Origin: Sorex araneus
Lineage: Eukaryota; Chordata; Mammalia; Eulipotyphla; Soricidae
Direction: 5' to 3'
NCBI RefSeq assembly: GCF_027595985.1
Contig: NC_073305.1
Location: 177,515,089 to 177,579,088 of the forward strand
DNA length: 64,000 nt
The notes under the pieces are model-generated. The model had not been told where the DNA came from and searched no databases. It saw nothing but the letters and a program-made list of their open reading frames with translations. Of the stretch, positions 53,639 to 64,000 are shown in pieces (the stretch's first letter is position 1; the number at the start of each line of letters is the position of its first letter). The position numbers were made by a program, and so were the translations under genes.

Positions 53639-56189
53639 TAAATGGCTGCTTATCAATTCTGGTTCAAAGGTTCACAAGATCCAGGCATTTGGTCCCTCAG
53701 TGTGCTGGAGGAACAATATCCTTTCAAGGACAGGTTTTCTTTGACTTCCAGTGCAGTTACATCCTGGTAATATTCCAAACTGCATCTAATGTTCCTGGCT
53801 GATGAGGCTCCTCCTTTCGCCTGGCCTGTCTTACGTGTGCTCAGAAAATTGACACAGACCTGCCATTGGCAGAATTATCTAACACACAGTCTACTTCATG
53901 ATGAAGGGTGCCATATCGTGTCTAAAGTTATTGAAAAGTTGTCTGTAGAGTACCGGTTGTTTATTCCTTTGGTCTCTGAATCCCAGCATCACCAGAGATT
54001 ATCTGGATTGCAGATTGCCAGACAGGATGAGTCCAAAATTCAGCATTTGTGGTACCTTTTTACTGAATGTATGTAGCTGTTATACATCATAGAACTAAAA
54101 AATTAAGAAGCTGCACCATCAAGACTTGGGTTAAGTCTCTATAAAAAGTCGCTTTATTTTCTTTCTGGAATTTTGTGGTGGGTGAGGTAGATTTTTACCT
54201 CCTGTTTAGTTCAAACTTAGAGAAAACTAAAGTTAGAGAGCCTTGTTAGAATGCTATGCCTGGGAAACCACCAATAACAGTATTGTAAATCGCAGAACTT
54301 CGATCCATTAAAAATAAATTTCAGAGAAGTAAAAATTAAATGAGAGAGTCCTGGGCTCAACTGCTAGGAAAGCTGGGGAAGCTTATGAGAGAAAAGTCGT
54401 GAATAAACCATGCATGAGTGTGGAGGGTCCCTTTGACAAGGCGCATGGAAACCTCGCTGTCTAGACACCGTGGTGCGGTCTGTTCTCTTGTAACAGATCA
54501 AGGGAAGGGTTTCTTCCTAGGAACCGTTTCTGGAGGCATGCTATAACAAGGGAGCAAGGCCATGAACAGACATGCTTATTTATACCATGTCAAATTCTGG
54601 ACAAAATATTTACTTGAAAAATGAAAAATATTTATGTCTTGAAAGGCGTTTGTGTGGCAGAGATGGAAAGTCTTTTCATCATTTTTCTTCCTAAACTCTT
54701 ACTTAGGAGCTACAAAATCTATTCTGAAAAAAAAAATGGGGGAGTGGGGACAGCTGGCACTGTGAGAGAATTCAAAGCATCATTATCTCCACTTCTGAAT
54801 TTTGCCAACGTTGCAACAATCTGTTCCAAAGTGAAATTTTTCCTTTGTTCAGAAAGCAGCTTATCAAGCTTTTTTTCCACCAAGAAGAGTGAACATTTCC
54901 ATGAACTATTGTAGTGCAAATTTCGGCGTGAAAGAGAAATGAAACTTGAGCTTAAATATAGTGGTGGCCTTTAAATAAGAAATCAACACCAACATTATTG
55001 TTTGAGAAGAAAACTTTAAACATCTGGTTTCCTTCTGGAAAATGGCATATTTTTTTTCTACCTTAATTTTTAAACATTCTTTACAAGCCTGGCCCGAAAT
55101 TGTGAATTAAAAAAGAATTAAGACACACCTGATAAAAAAGCTGGCATTGACACACAAATTTTTTTTAGAAGGATTATAGGAAGACTGAGGAAATTGGCTA
55201 TCCATGTTGCCCTGCCTGGAATAATTGAATATAAATATCTGTGTCAGCATATGGCTGCCACAATTTGAAAAGGTTTTCATCACCCTCTTGCCTTGAGCAC
55301 TATTGGAGGAATTTATTGCCATCTGCCTTCATTAGAAACCTAAATCCCAGATTACATAGATAATAATAAAAATCGCTGCTTTGTTGCTTTCTACACATGT
55401 TGCTGTGTAATATGCTGGGAGTTTGTGGAATGCAGGCTTATTCTGTCTTAAGTAGAGAGACAGAACTCCATTAATTTTATTTTTAATGATATCCTTGTAA
55501 CTGCATGATAATGGGACTTTTAAATAGAACTTGTTCTGGTTCTGAATCAATATTGCAAATTTAACTATTCTTGCAGCGGACATATGGGAAACAGATGAAG
55601 CCAAAGTAAATGTTTCAAAGGTTTGGTAATAGTGAAGTGATGGGCTGAGGAAAATACTGTTTCTGTTATAAAACTGAACAATGAAGCCATGATTTAGGCA
55701 TTTGAAGGTCCCCTATTAGAGGTTTGCAATGGAATATATATCTTTCCTGAGTGGAGTGTTCTGTTGTCCTGTGTTTGAAATGTGCATATTTTTCTTAGTA
55801 TAAGCTTCATAAATGATGTTGACTGAGTAGAAACTCCCACATCCAGGAGAATAGTATAAAGTAGCAGCTATTGACACATAAAATTTTCATCTGATTTCTC
55901 TCAGCTTTTCTTTGAGATTTGTTTTCGAAGTGTCCTCAGCAAATGGACATTTGTTTGGGGGCAAAGGGTAAAAATACACCCTTATGTACCCCCCGCAATG
56001 CACACATGTGCCCGCCATGCTGCCTTTTGTCCTTCCAACTAGCTTGTATATTAACTGGACTCAGTGTGGGGGACTTAGGGTTGAATTCTTTTTGATCAAT
56101 GGAGTTGGTTAACATTCTGCTCTTACTTATGGCTGGCTTTGTATCCAGTAGAGAGGACACCGTGATTGCACCATCACTGTATCATCTTG
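53639..56189. other. Long AT-rich single-copy stretch, candidate conserved non-coding DNA
   Basis: 2.5 kb without a recognised transposable element, the longest such stretch in this repeat-dense half. It contains TAAT-type motifs (CCATTAATTTTA near 55469, TTTTAATGAT near 55483). Short frames such as 53789-54076 have no recognisable domain. Could be an intronic regulatory region; conservation cannot be judged from one sequence. Confidence 0.4.
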
Positions 56190-56315
56190 GAAGTAGGGAT
56201 TCAGTGTGGGGAGCTCGTGTTTTGCCAGCTGGAGTCCCAGGCTCCAGGCCCTGAACGTTCAAGCGCTAAGCCAAGAACAGCCCCTGAGCACTGCCAGTTG
56301 AGGCCAAAATTAAAA
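56190..56315 (+). repeat. Old SINE-A-like copy
   Basis: GAACAGCCCCTGAGCACTGC and CAGTTGAGGCCAAAATTAAA keep the SINE-A 3' half; the head is barely recognisable. Confidence 0.45.
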
Positions 56316-56751
56316 TTTGTAGAGTACCTCCACATGGAATTCACAGGTACATTGCAATAAAGAAGTTCTGCCCAGGTGATCGTGGCGAGTGCTGAGTGGT
56401 GCCCACGTGCAGGTGGTGAGCTCAGTGACAGTTTCGGTGGAGCAGAGGGCTTGACATTTCTCTCACCCAGAAAACAAAGCAGAAACTCCTGATTTCACTA
56501 AAGGTCATGGAAGACTAAGAGGCAGGGAAGGTGCCGGAGATCCAGACAAACCCTAGCTCAGACAGGCGGTACCAGTTTCAGTGATTCTGAGGCTGTGTGA
56601 CCCTGAGGCTTATCAGTGTCAGGTCACTGCCCAGCCTGTTTTGAAAGGAATCTACAGTCTAGCTTCGACTTCAGTCACTGCCGATGATCTTACACTAGAG
56701 CGAGTCCCTGTAGCTTCTCTCTCTCTTTTCTAATTAAAATAAGAAACCACT
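56316..56751. other. Single-copy sequence
   Basis: Nothing recognised. Confidence 0.4.
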
Positions 56752-56905
56752 GGGGGCCAGAGAGATAGTGCAGTGGGCAGTGCTCACCGCTGATTTAGGT
56801 CTCCCAAGCCCTTCCAGGAGTAGTCCCTGAGTACAGAACTGGGAGTAAGCGCTGAGTGCAGCTGAGTGTGGCCCAAAAATTAAAAAGAAAGAGAAAAAAC
56901 TTATT
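56752..56905 (+). repeat. SINE-A copy, older, internally deleted
   Basis: GGGGGCCAGAGAGATAGTGC head variant (as at 37834), GGTCTCCCAAGCCCTTCCAG and GAGTGTGGCCCAAAAATTAA. The B-box region is lost. Confidence 0.75.
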
Positions 56906-56944
56906 TCACCCACCTTCCATCTAGCATGCTTCAAGATCTGCTTA

Positions 56945-57134
56945 ATGGGGCTGGAGTGATAGCACAGCAGGTAGGGAGGGCATTTGGCCTTGCACGCGGC
57001 CAACCCGGGTTCGATACCCAGCATCCCCTATGGTCCTCTGAGCACCACCAGGAGCAATTCCTGAGTGCCGAGCCAGGGGTAAACCCCTGTGCATCGCCGG
57101 GTGAGACCCAAAAAGAAAAAAAAGGAAAAAAAAA
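56945..57134 (+). repeat. SINE-A copy with 12-bp TSD
   Basis: Full copy with GCAGGTAGGGAGGGCATTTG (small insertion in the head) and A-rich tail. AAGATCTGCTTA at 56933-56944 and 57135-57146. Confidence 0.94.
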
Positions 57135-57146
57135 AAGATCTGCTTA

Positions 57147-58414
57147 GCAGTGATGAGCAGGCAGGAGTGTGGGGCAGGTTGTAAGGAATGAAAGTGTCCT
57201 TAGGCTACCCATCTCCTACACACAGCGCCCCCTAGAGGCTTAGCAGGAATGCCTCACTGCACACCTCGCATCTCCTGATCTTCAGACCCCTGGTGGACCC
57301 CACTGCCTGAAGGGAGCGTCTTTAGCTCAGCTCACAAGAGACTCCAAGTCCCTGAGAGCTCTCAGCAAGTAGAAGTTCCAAGCTGGCATCCCAGAACCTT
57401 CTTCCCTTGCTACCACATATGGATCAGGACCTCCTGTATCTCTTGCCAACAACCTCTCCCTACTTGTCTAGCAAGAAATTTCCAGAGGCTTCTAAGCATA
57501 GAGGCAGGGGTCCTGAAAGGGAGGGTGAAGGCTTTCTGGTCTGGTGAGAAGGTGACGGGGCGGATGGTGAAGGCAGCCTCTAAAGAGGTTGCGGGGAACT
57601 CGGGACGTAGAGGACCACCTTCCTGCCAGGGCTCTCAGCTCCCGGCGTCTGACCAGGCCCCCAAGCTCCCCGCCAGATCGTCCCCCAGCCCTCCTGCTCA
57701 CTGGTCTTCTGAAAAATCATCACTGCCCTCATCTTCAGGACTGTTTGGCTCCCCAGACAAGCATGCGGCACTCCTGGTTATTTTCTGAACATGTTTGCGG
57801 CGAGTAATGAAAGGGCAAAGGACTGAATCATTCTCTGCTCCCTGCAGGAGGCGAGGAGGTCAGAGTACGCGGAATTGTTTAATGTCCGTTCTTGCACACA
57901 AACAAACAGGAGGGCTCTGGAAGGGAACGAGCACGTTCCCAGGGCTGTCTCTGGGCAAGGAGCTGTTTTCTCCATGTTTTTCCTCTCCCTCTAGACTGTG
58001 TACAGCAGGTCTCTTATTTTTCTCACCGAAGGAACAACTTAGAGATTTCTTCCCAAATCCAGTTCTCTTCTTGTCCACAGTCCCATTCTGCCTTGGCAAA
58101 TGGGACACCCGGGCAGTTTGGGGGACACCAAGACTCTGCTGATGGCCATTGTCAGAGTCTTGGGAGCTGAGCTGTATCCTGTGAGGGGTGACCTGGAGTG
58201 AGGCTACTAAGGGAGCAGTTGGAGTCCAGGGATGGCCGCCCACCCGGCCTCGCTTCTCTGCCCTCTTCCTTCATGCCTTGTTCCTGATGGCCCAGCCTGG
58301 AATAGAATGAATAGAATCCATAGCACTCATAAGATAGGACATCTGCCTGGACTAAAGTGCCTTTTCCCCCATAGCCAGCCAGTTGGGGTGTTTGGGGAGG
58401 GAGGGGGCACACAG
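57147..58414. other. Single-copy, GC-moderate sequence
   Basis: No repeat recognised. Frames 57525-57807 and 57795-58243 are open on both strands without recognisable domains. Splice sites and conservation would be needed to propose an exon. Confidence 0.35.
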
Positions 58415-58520
58415 TTCGGGTCACACCTGGTGAAGCTTGGGGAACATAAGCTGTTGGGGGTCAAACAAACCTCGGGTCAGGAGCATACAAGGCAAACTCT
58501 GCCCCATCTTTCCAGCTCCT
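58415..58520 (-). repeat. SINE-A-like fragment
   Basis: TTCGGGTCACACCTGGTGAA, GGGGGTCAAACAAACC and CATCTTTCCAGCTCC; middle deleted. Confidence 0.6.
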
Positions 58521-58643
58521 GGGAGGGTACTCTGGAGTCTTGACAAGGTATGAGAAAACTGATGTCTGAGACTTCCCAGACTTGCACATTCCAAATGGGG
58601 AGATGGAAATTCAGAATCCTTGTTTCCTTTCACATGCCATAGG

Positions 58644-58828
58644 GTTTTTTTGTTTTTTTTTTTCTTTTTTGGGTCACACCTGGCACTGCACAGGGGTTAC
58701 TCCTGGCTCATGCACTCAGGAATTACTCCTGGCGGTGCGCAGGGGACCATATGGGATGCTGGGAATCGAACCCGGGTCAGCCGCATGCAAAGCAAACGCC
58801 CTACCTGCTGTGCTATCGCTCCAGTCCC
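58644..58828 (-). repeat. SINE-A copy with 13-bp TSD
   Basis: T-rich tail, GGGTCACACCTGGCACTGCA, CATGAG-insertion subfamily, GAATCGAACCCGGGTCAGCC. CACATGCCATAGG (58631-58643, 58829-58841). Confidence 0.95.
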
Positions 58829-58881
58829 CACATGCCATAGGTTTGTAGATCATTGTAAGCCATAAAATCTGTGGCAAACCA

Positions 58882-59030
58882 TTAGGGTACAGCGGGGAGG
58901 GCGTTTGCCAGGTTCGATCCCCGGCATCCCACATGGTCCCCCAAGCACTACCAGAAGGAATTCCTGAGTTCAGAGCCAGGAGTGAATCCTGAGCACTGCC
59001 GGGTATGGCCCAAAAATAAAATACCAAAAC
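58882..59030 (+). repeat. SINE-A copy, head internally deleted
   Basis: GTACAGCGGGGAGGGCGTTT joins straight to GCCAGGTTCGATCCCCGGCA, losing the middle of the tRNA-like head; the body and end are present. Confidence 0.82.
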
Positions 59031-59478
59031 CAAAACAATCTATGCCCCCAAAACATTGCTATGAAAAGAATGGATATGAGAAACATAAATTTGAGCTGCC
59101 TAGAATGAGTGAGAAGGGCCCAGCCTTAGGAAGTGTGTGGAGGAGGGGATGTGTTTTTAATCATCAGGACACCCAAGGGCAGAGCTGAAGAACCCACCGG
59201 CTCAGGCCATGCTGAGCTGGGAGGGAGGGAAAGAAGTAATCAAAGCCAGCAAAACGCGTGGAGGAAGAAAATAGAACTCTCCGATATGCAGCAAGCACAC
59301 TCCATCACGGACAGCTCGGAGGAAGCTTGCAGGGGGGTTCGAGCTAAATGGTGCAGAGATAAGAGATGAGTGACACCAAGTCAGAGCCCAGCTCGCTGCA
59401 GGAGGGGCTGACATCCTCTGACGGGAGTTTCCACATGGAAAACACATAAATCTGCATGAGGACGCATGCATAAGAAAC
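59031..59478. other. Single-copy sequence
   Basis: Nothing recognised. Confidence 0.4.
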
Positions 59479-59488
59479 AAGTGATTGA

Positions 59489-59659
59489 GGCCCCCCTGCC
59501 TGAAGTGATAGCACAGCAGGGAGGGCATTTGCCTTGCATGCGGCTCACCCAGGTTTGATCCTTGGCATCCCATATAGGATTCCTGAGTGCTGAGCCAGGA
59601 GTAACCTCTGAGCACTGCTGGGTGTAACCAAAAAAGTAAAAAAAAGAAAAAAGAAAAAT
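59489..59659 (+). repeat. SINE-A copy with 10-bp TSD, body deleted
   Basis: GAAGTGATAGCACAGCAGGG head, ATCCCATATAGGATTCCTGA shows loss of about 25 bases of body, and GGTGTAACCAAAAAAG end. AAGTGATTGA at 59479-59488 and 59660-59669. Confidence 0.88.
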
Positions 59660-59673
59660 AAGTGATTGAAAAT

Positions 59674-60445
59674 TTATTAATATTTTTTATTGAATCACCA
59701 TAAGATAAACCATTACAAAGCTGTTCATGATTAGGTTTCAGTCATATAGTATTCCAACACCCATACATTTACCAGTGTACATTTCCTAGCACCAGGGTCC
59801 CAGGTTCCCTCCCACCACCACCCCACTCCTGCCCCCACCTCCTTTCTTCACTCTCTCTTTTGCTCTCTTCTCTCCCCACCCGCCTCTTGCTTTCTCTCTA
59901 TATATAGCCTTTTGGGCTTTATGGTTTGCAATACAGCCACTGAAAGGTTATCATATATATCCCTTTACCTACTTTCAACACTCAATTCTTGTCCAGAGTG
60001 ATCATTTCCAACTATTATTGTCATACTGGTCCCTTCTCAATCTTAACTACCCTCTGTGCCCTACACACTTGTGGTAGATGCCAACCATTGACAAGTCCTC
60101 TGGCTTCTATTCTCCATGGCCTTGCATATTAGTCTCATGCTTATTATATATATATATATATCACAAATGAATGCAGTTATTCTATATCTGTCCCTTTCCT
60201 TCTGACTCATTTGACCACTTCTGCGAATATACCCTGAGAACCCAAAAAAACACACAGCAAAAACACCATCTGCACTTCGACGTTCATTGCAGCACCATTC
60301 ACAATAGCCAGAATCTGGAAATAACCCAAGTGCCGGAGAACAGATGAGTGAATAAAGAAACTATGAGAAATCTACACAATGAACTACCAGGCAGCTATTA
60401 GGAAAAATTAAGCCATGAAAGTTGTCTATAAATAGATGGATCTGA
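59674..60445 (-). mobile_element. L1 3' end with 5' inversion (twin priming)
   Basis: From 59674 the L1 3' UTR runs on the minus strand (TTGAATCACCATAAGATA onward) to TCTGACTCATTT at about 60215. The sequence then switches to L1 upstream sequence in the opposite sense (GACCACTTCTGCGAATATAC, CACAATAGCCAGAATCTGG, AATAGATGGATC) until 60445. TGATTGAAAAT flanks the whole unit at 59663-59673 and 60446-60456. No reading frame. Confidence 0.85.
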
Positions 60446-60509
60446 TGATTGAAAATCTCTGACCTATTCTTTTTTTCCATGCACACCACACTCATCCTTC
60501 TTTCTGAGC

Positions 60510-60735
60510 TTTTTTTTTTAATTTTTAAATTTTTATTGAATCACCATGAGATAGTTACAAGCTTTCATGTTTGGGTTACAATCTCACAATGATCAAACAC
60601 CCCTCCCTCCACCAGTGCACATTCCCCACCACCAATATCCCGGGTATACCCCACTTTCCCACCCTCCCCCTGCCTCTAAGGCAGACAATATTCCCCATAC
60701 TCTCTCTCTACTTTTGGACATTATAGCTTGCAACA
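60510..60735 (-). mobile_element. L1 3' end, 5'-truncated
   Basis: T-rich left end, TTGAATCACCATGAGATAGT, GATCAAACACCCCTCCCTCC, CACATTCCCCACCACCAATA, TACTCTCTCTCTACTTTTGG. TSD not clear; the right end merges with a TG/AG run. Confidence 0.88.
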
Positions 60736-60757
60736 GCTTTGAGACACACGATGGGGC

Positions 60758-60758
60758 A

Positions 60759-60814
<56 letters not shown>

Positions 60815-60872
60815 TCTGTGTGTATGTGTGTGTCTTTGTGTATGTGTGTGTCTGTGTGTGTGTCCATATACC
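60758..60872. repeat. Compound (TG)n(AG)n(TG/TC)n microsatellite
   Basis: TG run to 60780, (AG)n to 60811, then TGTGTGTCT-type units to 60872. Confidence 0.93.
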
Positions 60873-61030
60873 CAAGCAAAGCTCTTCCAGAGTTTTGCCA
60901 ATGGGGATCCAGTGTCGCATGTAGTCCAGTCCATTTTCCTTGAGTTCCAGATGTGTGCAGGGCCCTCTCTGCATTTTGACTTCTGAAGTATATCATGAAG
61001 GTAAAGTCAGTGGTGGTGATAGGGGCCAAA
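60873..61030. other. Single-copy or unrecognised sequence
   Basis: Nothing recognised. Confidence 0.35.
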
Positions 61031-61145
61031 CCCAGAAATGCTTCAGGGGCGAGGGCCTATACACCGTGGTGCTCAGGCATGGACCCTTGGGCCTCCCACA
61101 TGCAAGGCTTGTGCTCTGTCCCTCGAGCCACACTCCTGGTGTACA
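61031..61145 (-). repeat. Old SINE-A-like copy
   Basis: AACCCAGAAATGCTTCAGGG, GTGCTCAGGCATGGACCC and CACATGCAAGGCTTGTGCTC are a diverged antisense copy. Confidence 0.45.
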
Positions 61146-61149
61146 CCAA

Positions 61150-61910
61150 TTTTTTCGATCTTTTATTTTATTAAAGCACTGGGAATTACAAAGTTATTCA
61201 CAATAGGGTTTTTGCCATATGGTGTTTCATCACTGATCACTGGCACCACCAGTGCCAGTCTTCCCCACCAGTGTCCCCAACTTCCCTCTCCTACCTCCCA
61301 GCAGGGGCAGACGTGGGCAGTGGGGTAAGACACGGGTCCCAGCCCCAGCCTGCCATCTCGACAGGCACCTTTTAAATTTGATTATTATTGTAGTTTGAGT
61401 CTCATGATTTCAGTGCTGATAACTCTGTAGTTTGGATATTTAGCTCTGTCTGTTTTTAACATCACCCATGTACCTGAATCCCCTTGACCCCTGTCCCCAT
61501 TGCTTCTCATCTCTCTCTTCTCTCCTTCCCCTTCACTCTTTTTCTTTCCTTCTCCTCCCTGTACTCTGTATATAGGAGTCATCTAGGTGTCCCCCCCCCC
61601 TTTAAACTACTGGATTTCCTCATCCAGTTACTCTAAATACCACATATAAGTGATATCATCCTGTGTTTGTCCTTCTCCTGACTTACCTCACTTAACATGA
61701 TTTATTCCAGTTCCATCCACCCTGCAGCGAATTGCGGGATTCCATCATTCCTTACAGCTGCCTAGTGTTCCACTGTGAATATATACACTGCATCTTTTTT
61801 CGTGATCTCCTGATCTTTGTTTGGACATCCAAGCTGATGGTAAATCTTAGCTATTTTGCTAAGTGCTACAATGAATAAAGGTGCACATATCTCCTTTTGA
61901 ATGAATGTTC
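61150..61910 (-). mobile_element. Older L1 3' region, long
   Basis: TTTTATTTTATTAAAGCACT and TTACAAAGTTATTCACAATA start an L1 3' UTR. It continues to TTCCAGTTCCATCCACCCTG, AGTGTTCCACTGTGAATATA and GCTACAATGAATAAAGGTGC, blocks found well upstream in L1 3' regions of many mammals. More diverged than the other copies. Ends near 61910. Confidence 0.75.
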
Positions 61911-62758
61911 TTTAAACTCTCAGTTGTTTGGTACCTAACTTAACCTTTCCCCTTCTCAGCTCTTAAGTCCCTTTAGACATCTTGTGTTGGCAGCACCTGG
62001 CTTGGTCATCAGTGCCAGTTTGATCGAAGTCTGTTGGAACCAGAATGTCTTTGATCGTAACCTGGGCTCTGTCTATAGGGTTCTGTGGCTGTCTGGGTCC
62101 CAGCAAGAGGGGAAACCCCAGACCTGCTGAAGCTTTTCCCAGGGATCGACACAGGCTGTGGTTGGTGCTGAAGGTTCAGTACTAGCTGAGGAGAAAGAAA
62201 AACCACCCAGTCCCACCCAGGCAGCTTCTAAGACTGTAGAGGAAGGGGGGTCCTTGGCATGCAGTGTGAAGGGAAACAGCGCTGGCATTCTGGAGAGGAC
62301 AGGAAGTCGATGTCTGGGGTTGCATGTGGCAGGGTGGGGTGTCTATGAAGAAGCTGTGGTTGAAGACTCCACAGCTCAACTTGGGATGTTGAGGCCACAC
62401 ATGTGGCTCTTTCTTGTGGTAGAATCTAGGCCAGGCCTCCTTTTGCCCTTCTTCAGTGGATGCAGCCCCCTGGGGATCTACTTGAAGCCCTGATTCAGGA
62501 GGTCTACGGGAGGCCTGAGTGGTCTCATGTCCATTAATGCACCAGATGGTGCAGACGCAACCCGTTGATGGTGGATCTGCAGGTCATTCCTGGAGGTCTG
62601 TGTGGAGAGAGGCTCAGTGCACAGCACGGCCAGCACCCCCACGGTGCTGGTGAGGAGAGCCAGAGTGTGGAGATGGAAGACTGGAACTGGAGGGAGGAGT
62701 GTGGAACCTGGGTGGATGGTGCCTTTGAGGGCCCTTGGATCAGAAGCTGATGGTACAA
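61911..62758. other. Unidentified sequence, partly GC-rich
   Basis: No repeat family recognised. Frames on both strands are broken or short, so it may be ordinary intron, an unlisted repeat, or (with 62929-63527) a decayed processed copy of a transcript read on the minus strand. I cannot name a parent gene. Confidence 0.3.
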
Positions 62759-62928
62759 TGGGTCTGTTTGTGGGTTACACCCAGCAGTGCTCAGGGGTTA
62801 CTCCTAACTCTGTGCTCAAGGATCACTCCTGGTGAGACTCAGGGGATGATATTGGGTGCCAGGAATCAAACCTGGGTCAGCTGTATACAAGGCAAGTGTC
62901 TTACCCGCTGTACCATCACTCTGGCCCC
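62759..62928 (-). repeat. SINE-A copy, older
   Basis: GGGTTACACCCAGCAGTGCT, CAAGGATCACTCCTGGTGAG, GGAATCAAACCTGGGTCAGC and ACCATCACTCTGGCCCC. GAAGCTGA follows near the right end and also occurs just left, a possible short TSD. Confidence 0.85.
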
Positions 62929-63527
62929 GGAAGCTGACATTCTGATCTGACTGGAGGCTGCTGGAACATTCGGAATGTGGTTGGTCTTTGACTCACTCTT
63001 CTTTGGTGACCAAAAGTTATGTCTTGTGACTGGTTGGCTTCAGCATGGCCCTCCAGTATTTGAGAAACAGCAATACTTTTGTCACCAGAGAGCAGGGTTA
63101 TGAGTTTAGAGGCTTGGGCACCTGAGCAGACTGCTAGCCAAACAGGCTGACTCTGAGGCCACAGGGAGGTTTTGTCTATACCAAAGGGCCTTTCCGAAGA
63201 AGTCATCAATTCTGTAGGTGATCTTGAACACTGCCAGGCTCAGCGACATGGACCCAGCAGTCGAAGCTCCCTGAATGCCACTTTTCTCCCTTCCCTCTGC
63301 CGTGGAGGTGGTTGTGATGCCCCGACCACATTCTTTGGCAGCAGTGCGCGTCCTTCTTTGGTGGACCGTGCAGGAGATCATGTCCTTGGTTGTGGTCCCA
63401 GAGATCCCCAACAGCTACCTCCAGGACTGCTGGGTGCACACTTCACACATAGAGCAGTGCTGGCTGTTGAGCTTATGGCCCGTGTCCTGCAAAGCGGTGC
63501 TCTGCCACCAAGCTGCCCCAGGGGCCC
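62929..63527. other. Unidentified sequence with minus-strand open frames
   Basis: Minus-strand frames at 62916-63209 and 63106-63411 overlap in different phases, and neither has a family I recognise. They could be chance or remnants of one decayed reading frame interrupted by the SINE at 62759. Confidence 0.3.
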
Positions 63528-63542
63528 CCACATAGAATCCTT

Positions 63543-63713
63543 TTTTATTTTCTTTTTGGGTCATACTCAGGGATGCTCAAGGGTTACTCCTGGCTCTGCA
63601 CTTAGGAATTACTCCTGGCAGTGCTCGGGGGACCATATGGGATGCCGGGGATTGAAACCAGGTTAGCCGTGTGCAAGGCAAATGCCCTACCCGCTGTACT
63701 ATTGCTCTGGCCT
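63543..63713 (-). repeat. SINE-A copy with 15-bp TSD
   Basis: CTTTTTGGGTCATACTCAGG to GTACTATTGCTCTGGCC. CCACATAGAATCCTT (63528-63542) and CCACATAGAATTCTT (63714-63728) differ at one base. Confidence 0.94.
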
Positions 63714-63728
63714 CCACATAGAATTCTT

Positions 63729-63805
63729 GACACTTCCCAAACCAACTGATTATAGCCTGCTGTGACTGCAGACACTAAAAGTGTTACTGATAATGCACAG
63801 TCAAA
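63729..63805. other. Single-copy spacer
   Basis: Nothing recognised. Confidence 0.4.
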
Positions 63806-63936
63806 TATACTGTCCGCCTTGGTGGTAGAAAATGTGCACCGGTGGAGGGATGGGTGTTTGATCATTGAATGACTGAAACTCAAACATGAAAGCTTTGTAA
63901 TTATCTCACAGTGATACAATAAAAGAAAAAAAATAG
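63806..63936 (+). mobile_element. L1 3' end, short
   Basis: CCTTGGTGGTAGAAAATGTG, CACCGGTGGAGGGATGGGTG, TTTGATCATTGAATGACTG, AAAGCTTTGTAATTATCTC, ending in ACAATAAAAG and an A-rich tail. The left boundary is approximate. Confidence 0.9.
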
Positions 63937-64000
63937 GGGCTGGAGTTATAGCACAGCAGGTAGGGCATTTGCCTTGCACGCAGCTGACCCAGGTTTGATT
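63937..64000 (+). repeat. SINE-A head, cut by window edge
   Basis: GGGGCTGGAGTTATAGCACA through the B box (GGTTTGATT) at the last bases; it sits directly on the L1 A tail. Confidence 0.9.

Noticed and set aside
57525-57788. 87-codon frame in GC-moderate DNA as an exon
   Set aside because: No recognisable domain or clear splice sites, and frames are open on the other strand too.

Overview
This is nuclear DNA from a mammal, most likely a shrew (Soricidae, for example Sorex). The sequence is single-copy DNA packed with short tRNA-derived retroposons. The commonest one (called SINE-A here) matches what I recall of the shrew SOR family: a tRNA-like head with A and B boxes, a fixed body, an A-rich tail and 10-17 bp target-site duplications (TSDs). 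The species is inferred from these repeats and from L1 3' ends, not from a gene. I can support no intact protein-coding gene, and nearly all long open frames are chance readings of repeats, of microsatellites or of a GC-rich island.

Layout. 1-6.2 kb is mostly single-copy DNA with a composite GC-rich repeat at 1.3-2.1 kb and an inverted pair at 2.6 and 4.4 kb. 6.2-19.5 kb is repeat-dense. It includes a decayed RTE-type LINE reverse transcriptase (10.34-11.60 kb), L1 3' ends and several nested insertions. 19.5-22.9 kb is mostly single-copy. At 23.2-24.9 kb lies the only clear gene-related feature: a strong CpG island with a plausible non-coding first exon on the + strand ending in a splice donor at 23663/23664. 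If that is right, the 40 kb to the right is probably first intron. 25-64 kb is single-copy intron-like DNA carrying about 25 SINE copies, L1 3' fragments, microsatellites, a minisatellite (40.9-41.4 kb) and one L1 copy with a 5' inversion (59.67-60.45 kb).

The main system here is a set of interacting retroposons. SINE-A ends in an A-rich tail, as expected of L1-mobilised elements. SINE-B has a very similar tRNA-like head, but its last ~55 bp match the extreme 3' end of the RTE LINE at 11521-11575 and it ends in short ACAGTG-like repeats. The two families therefore look like one head joined to two tails that address two different LINE machineries. The composite at 1329-2090 carries SINE-B body units and the LINE tail without the tRNA head, and may preserve sequence from the 5' part of that LINE. 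TSDs and nesting give a local order of insertions.
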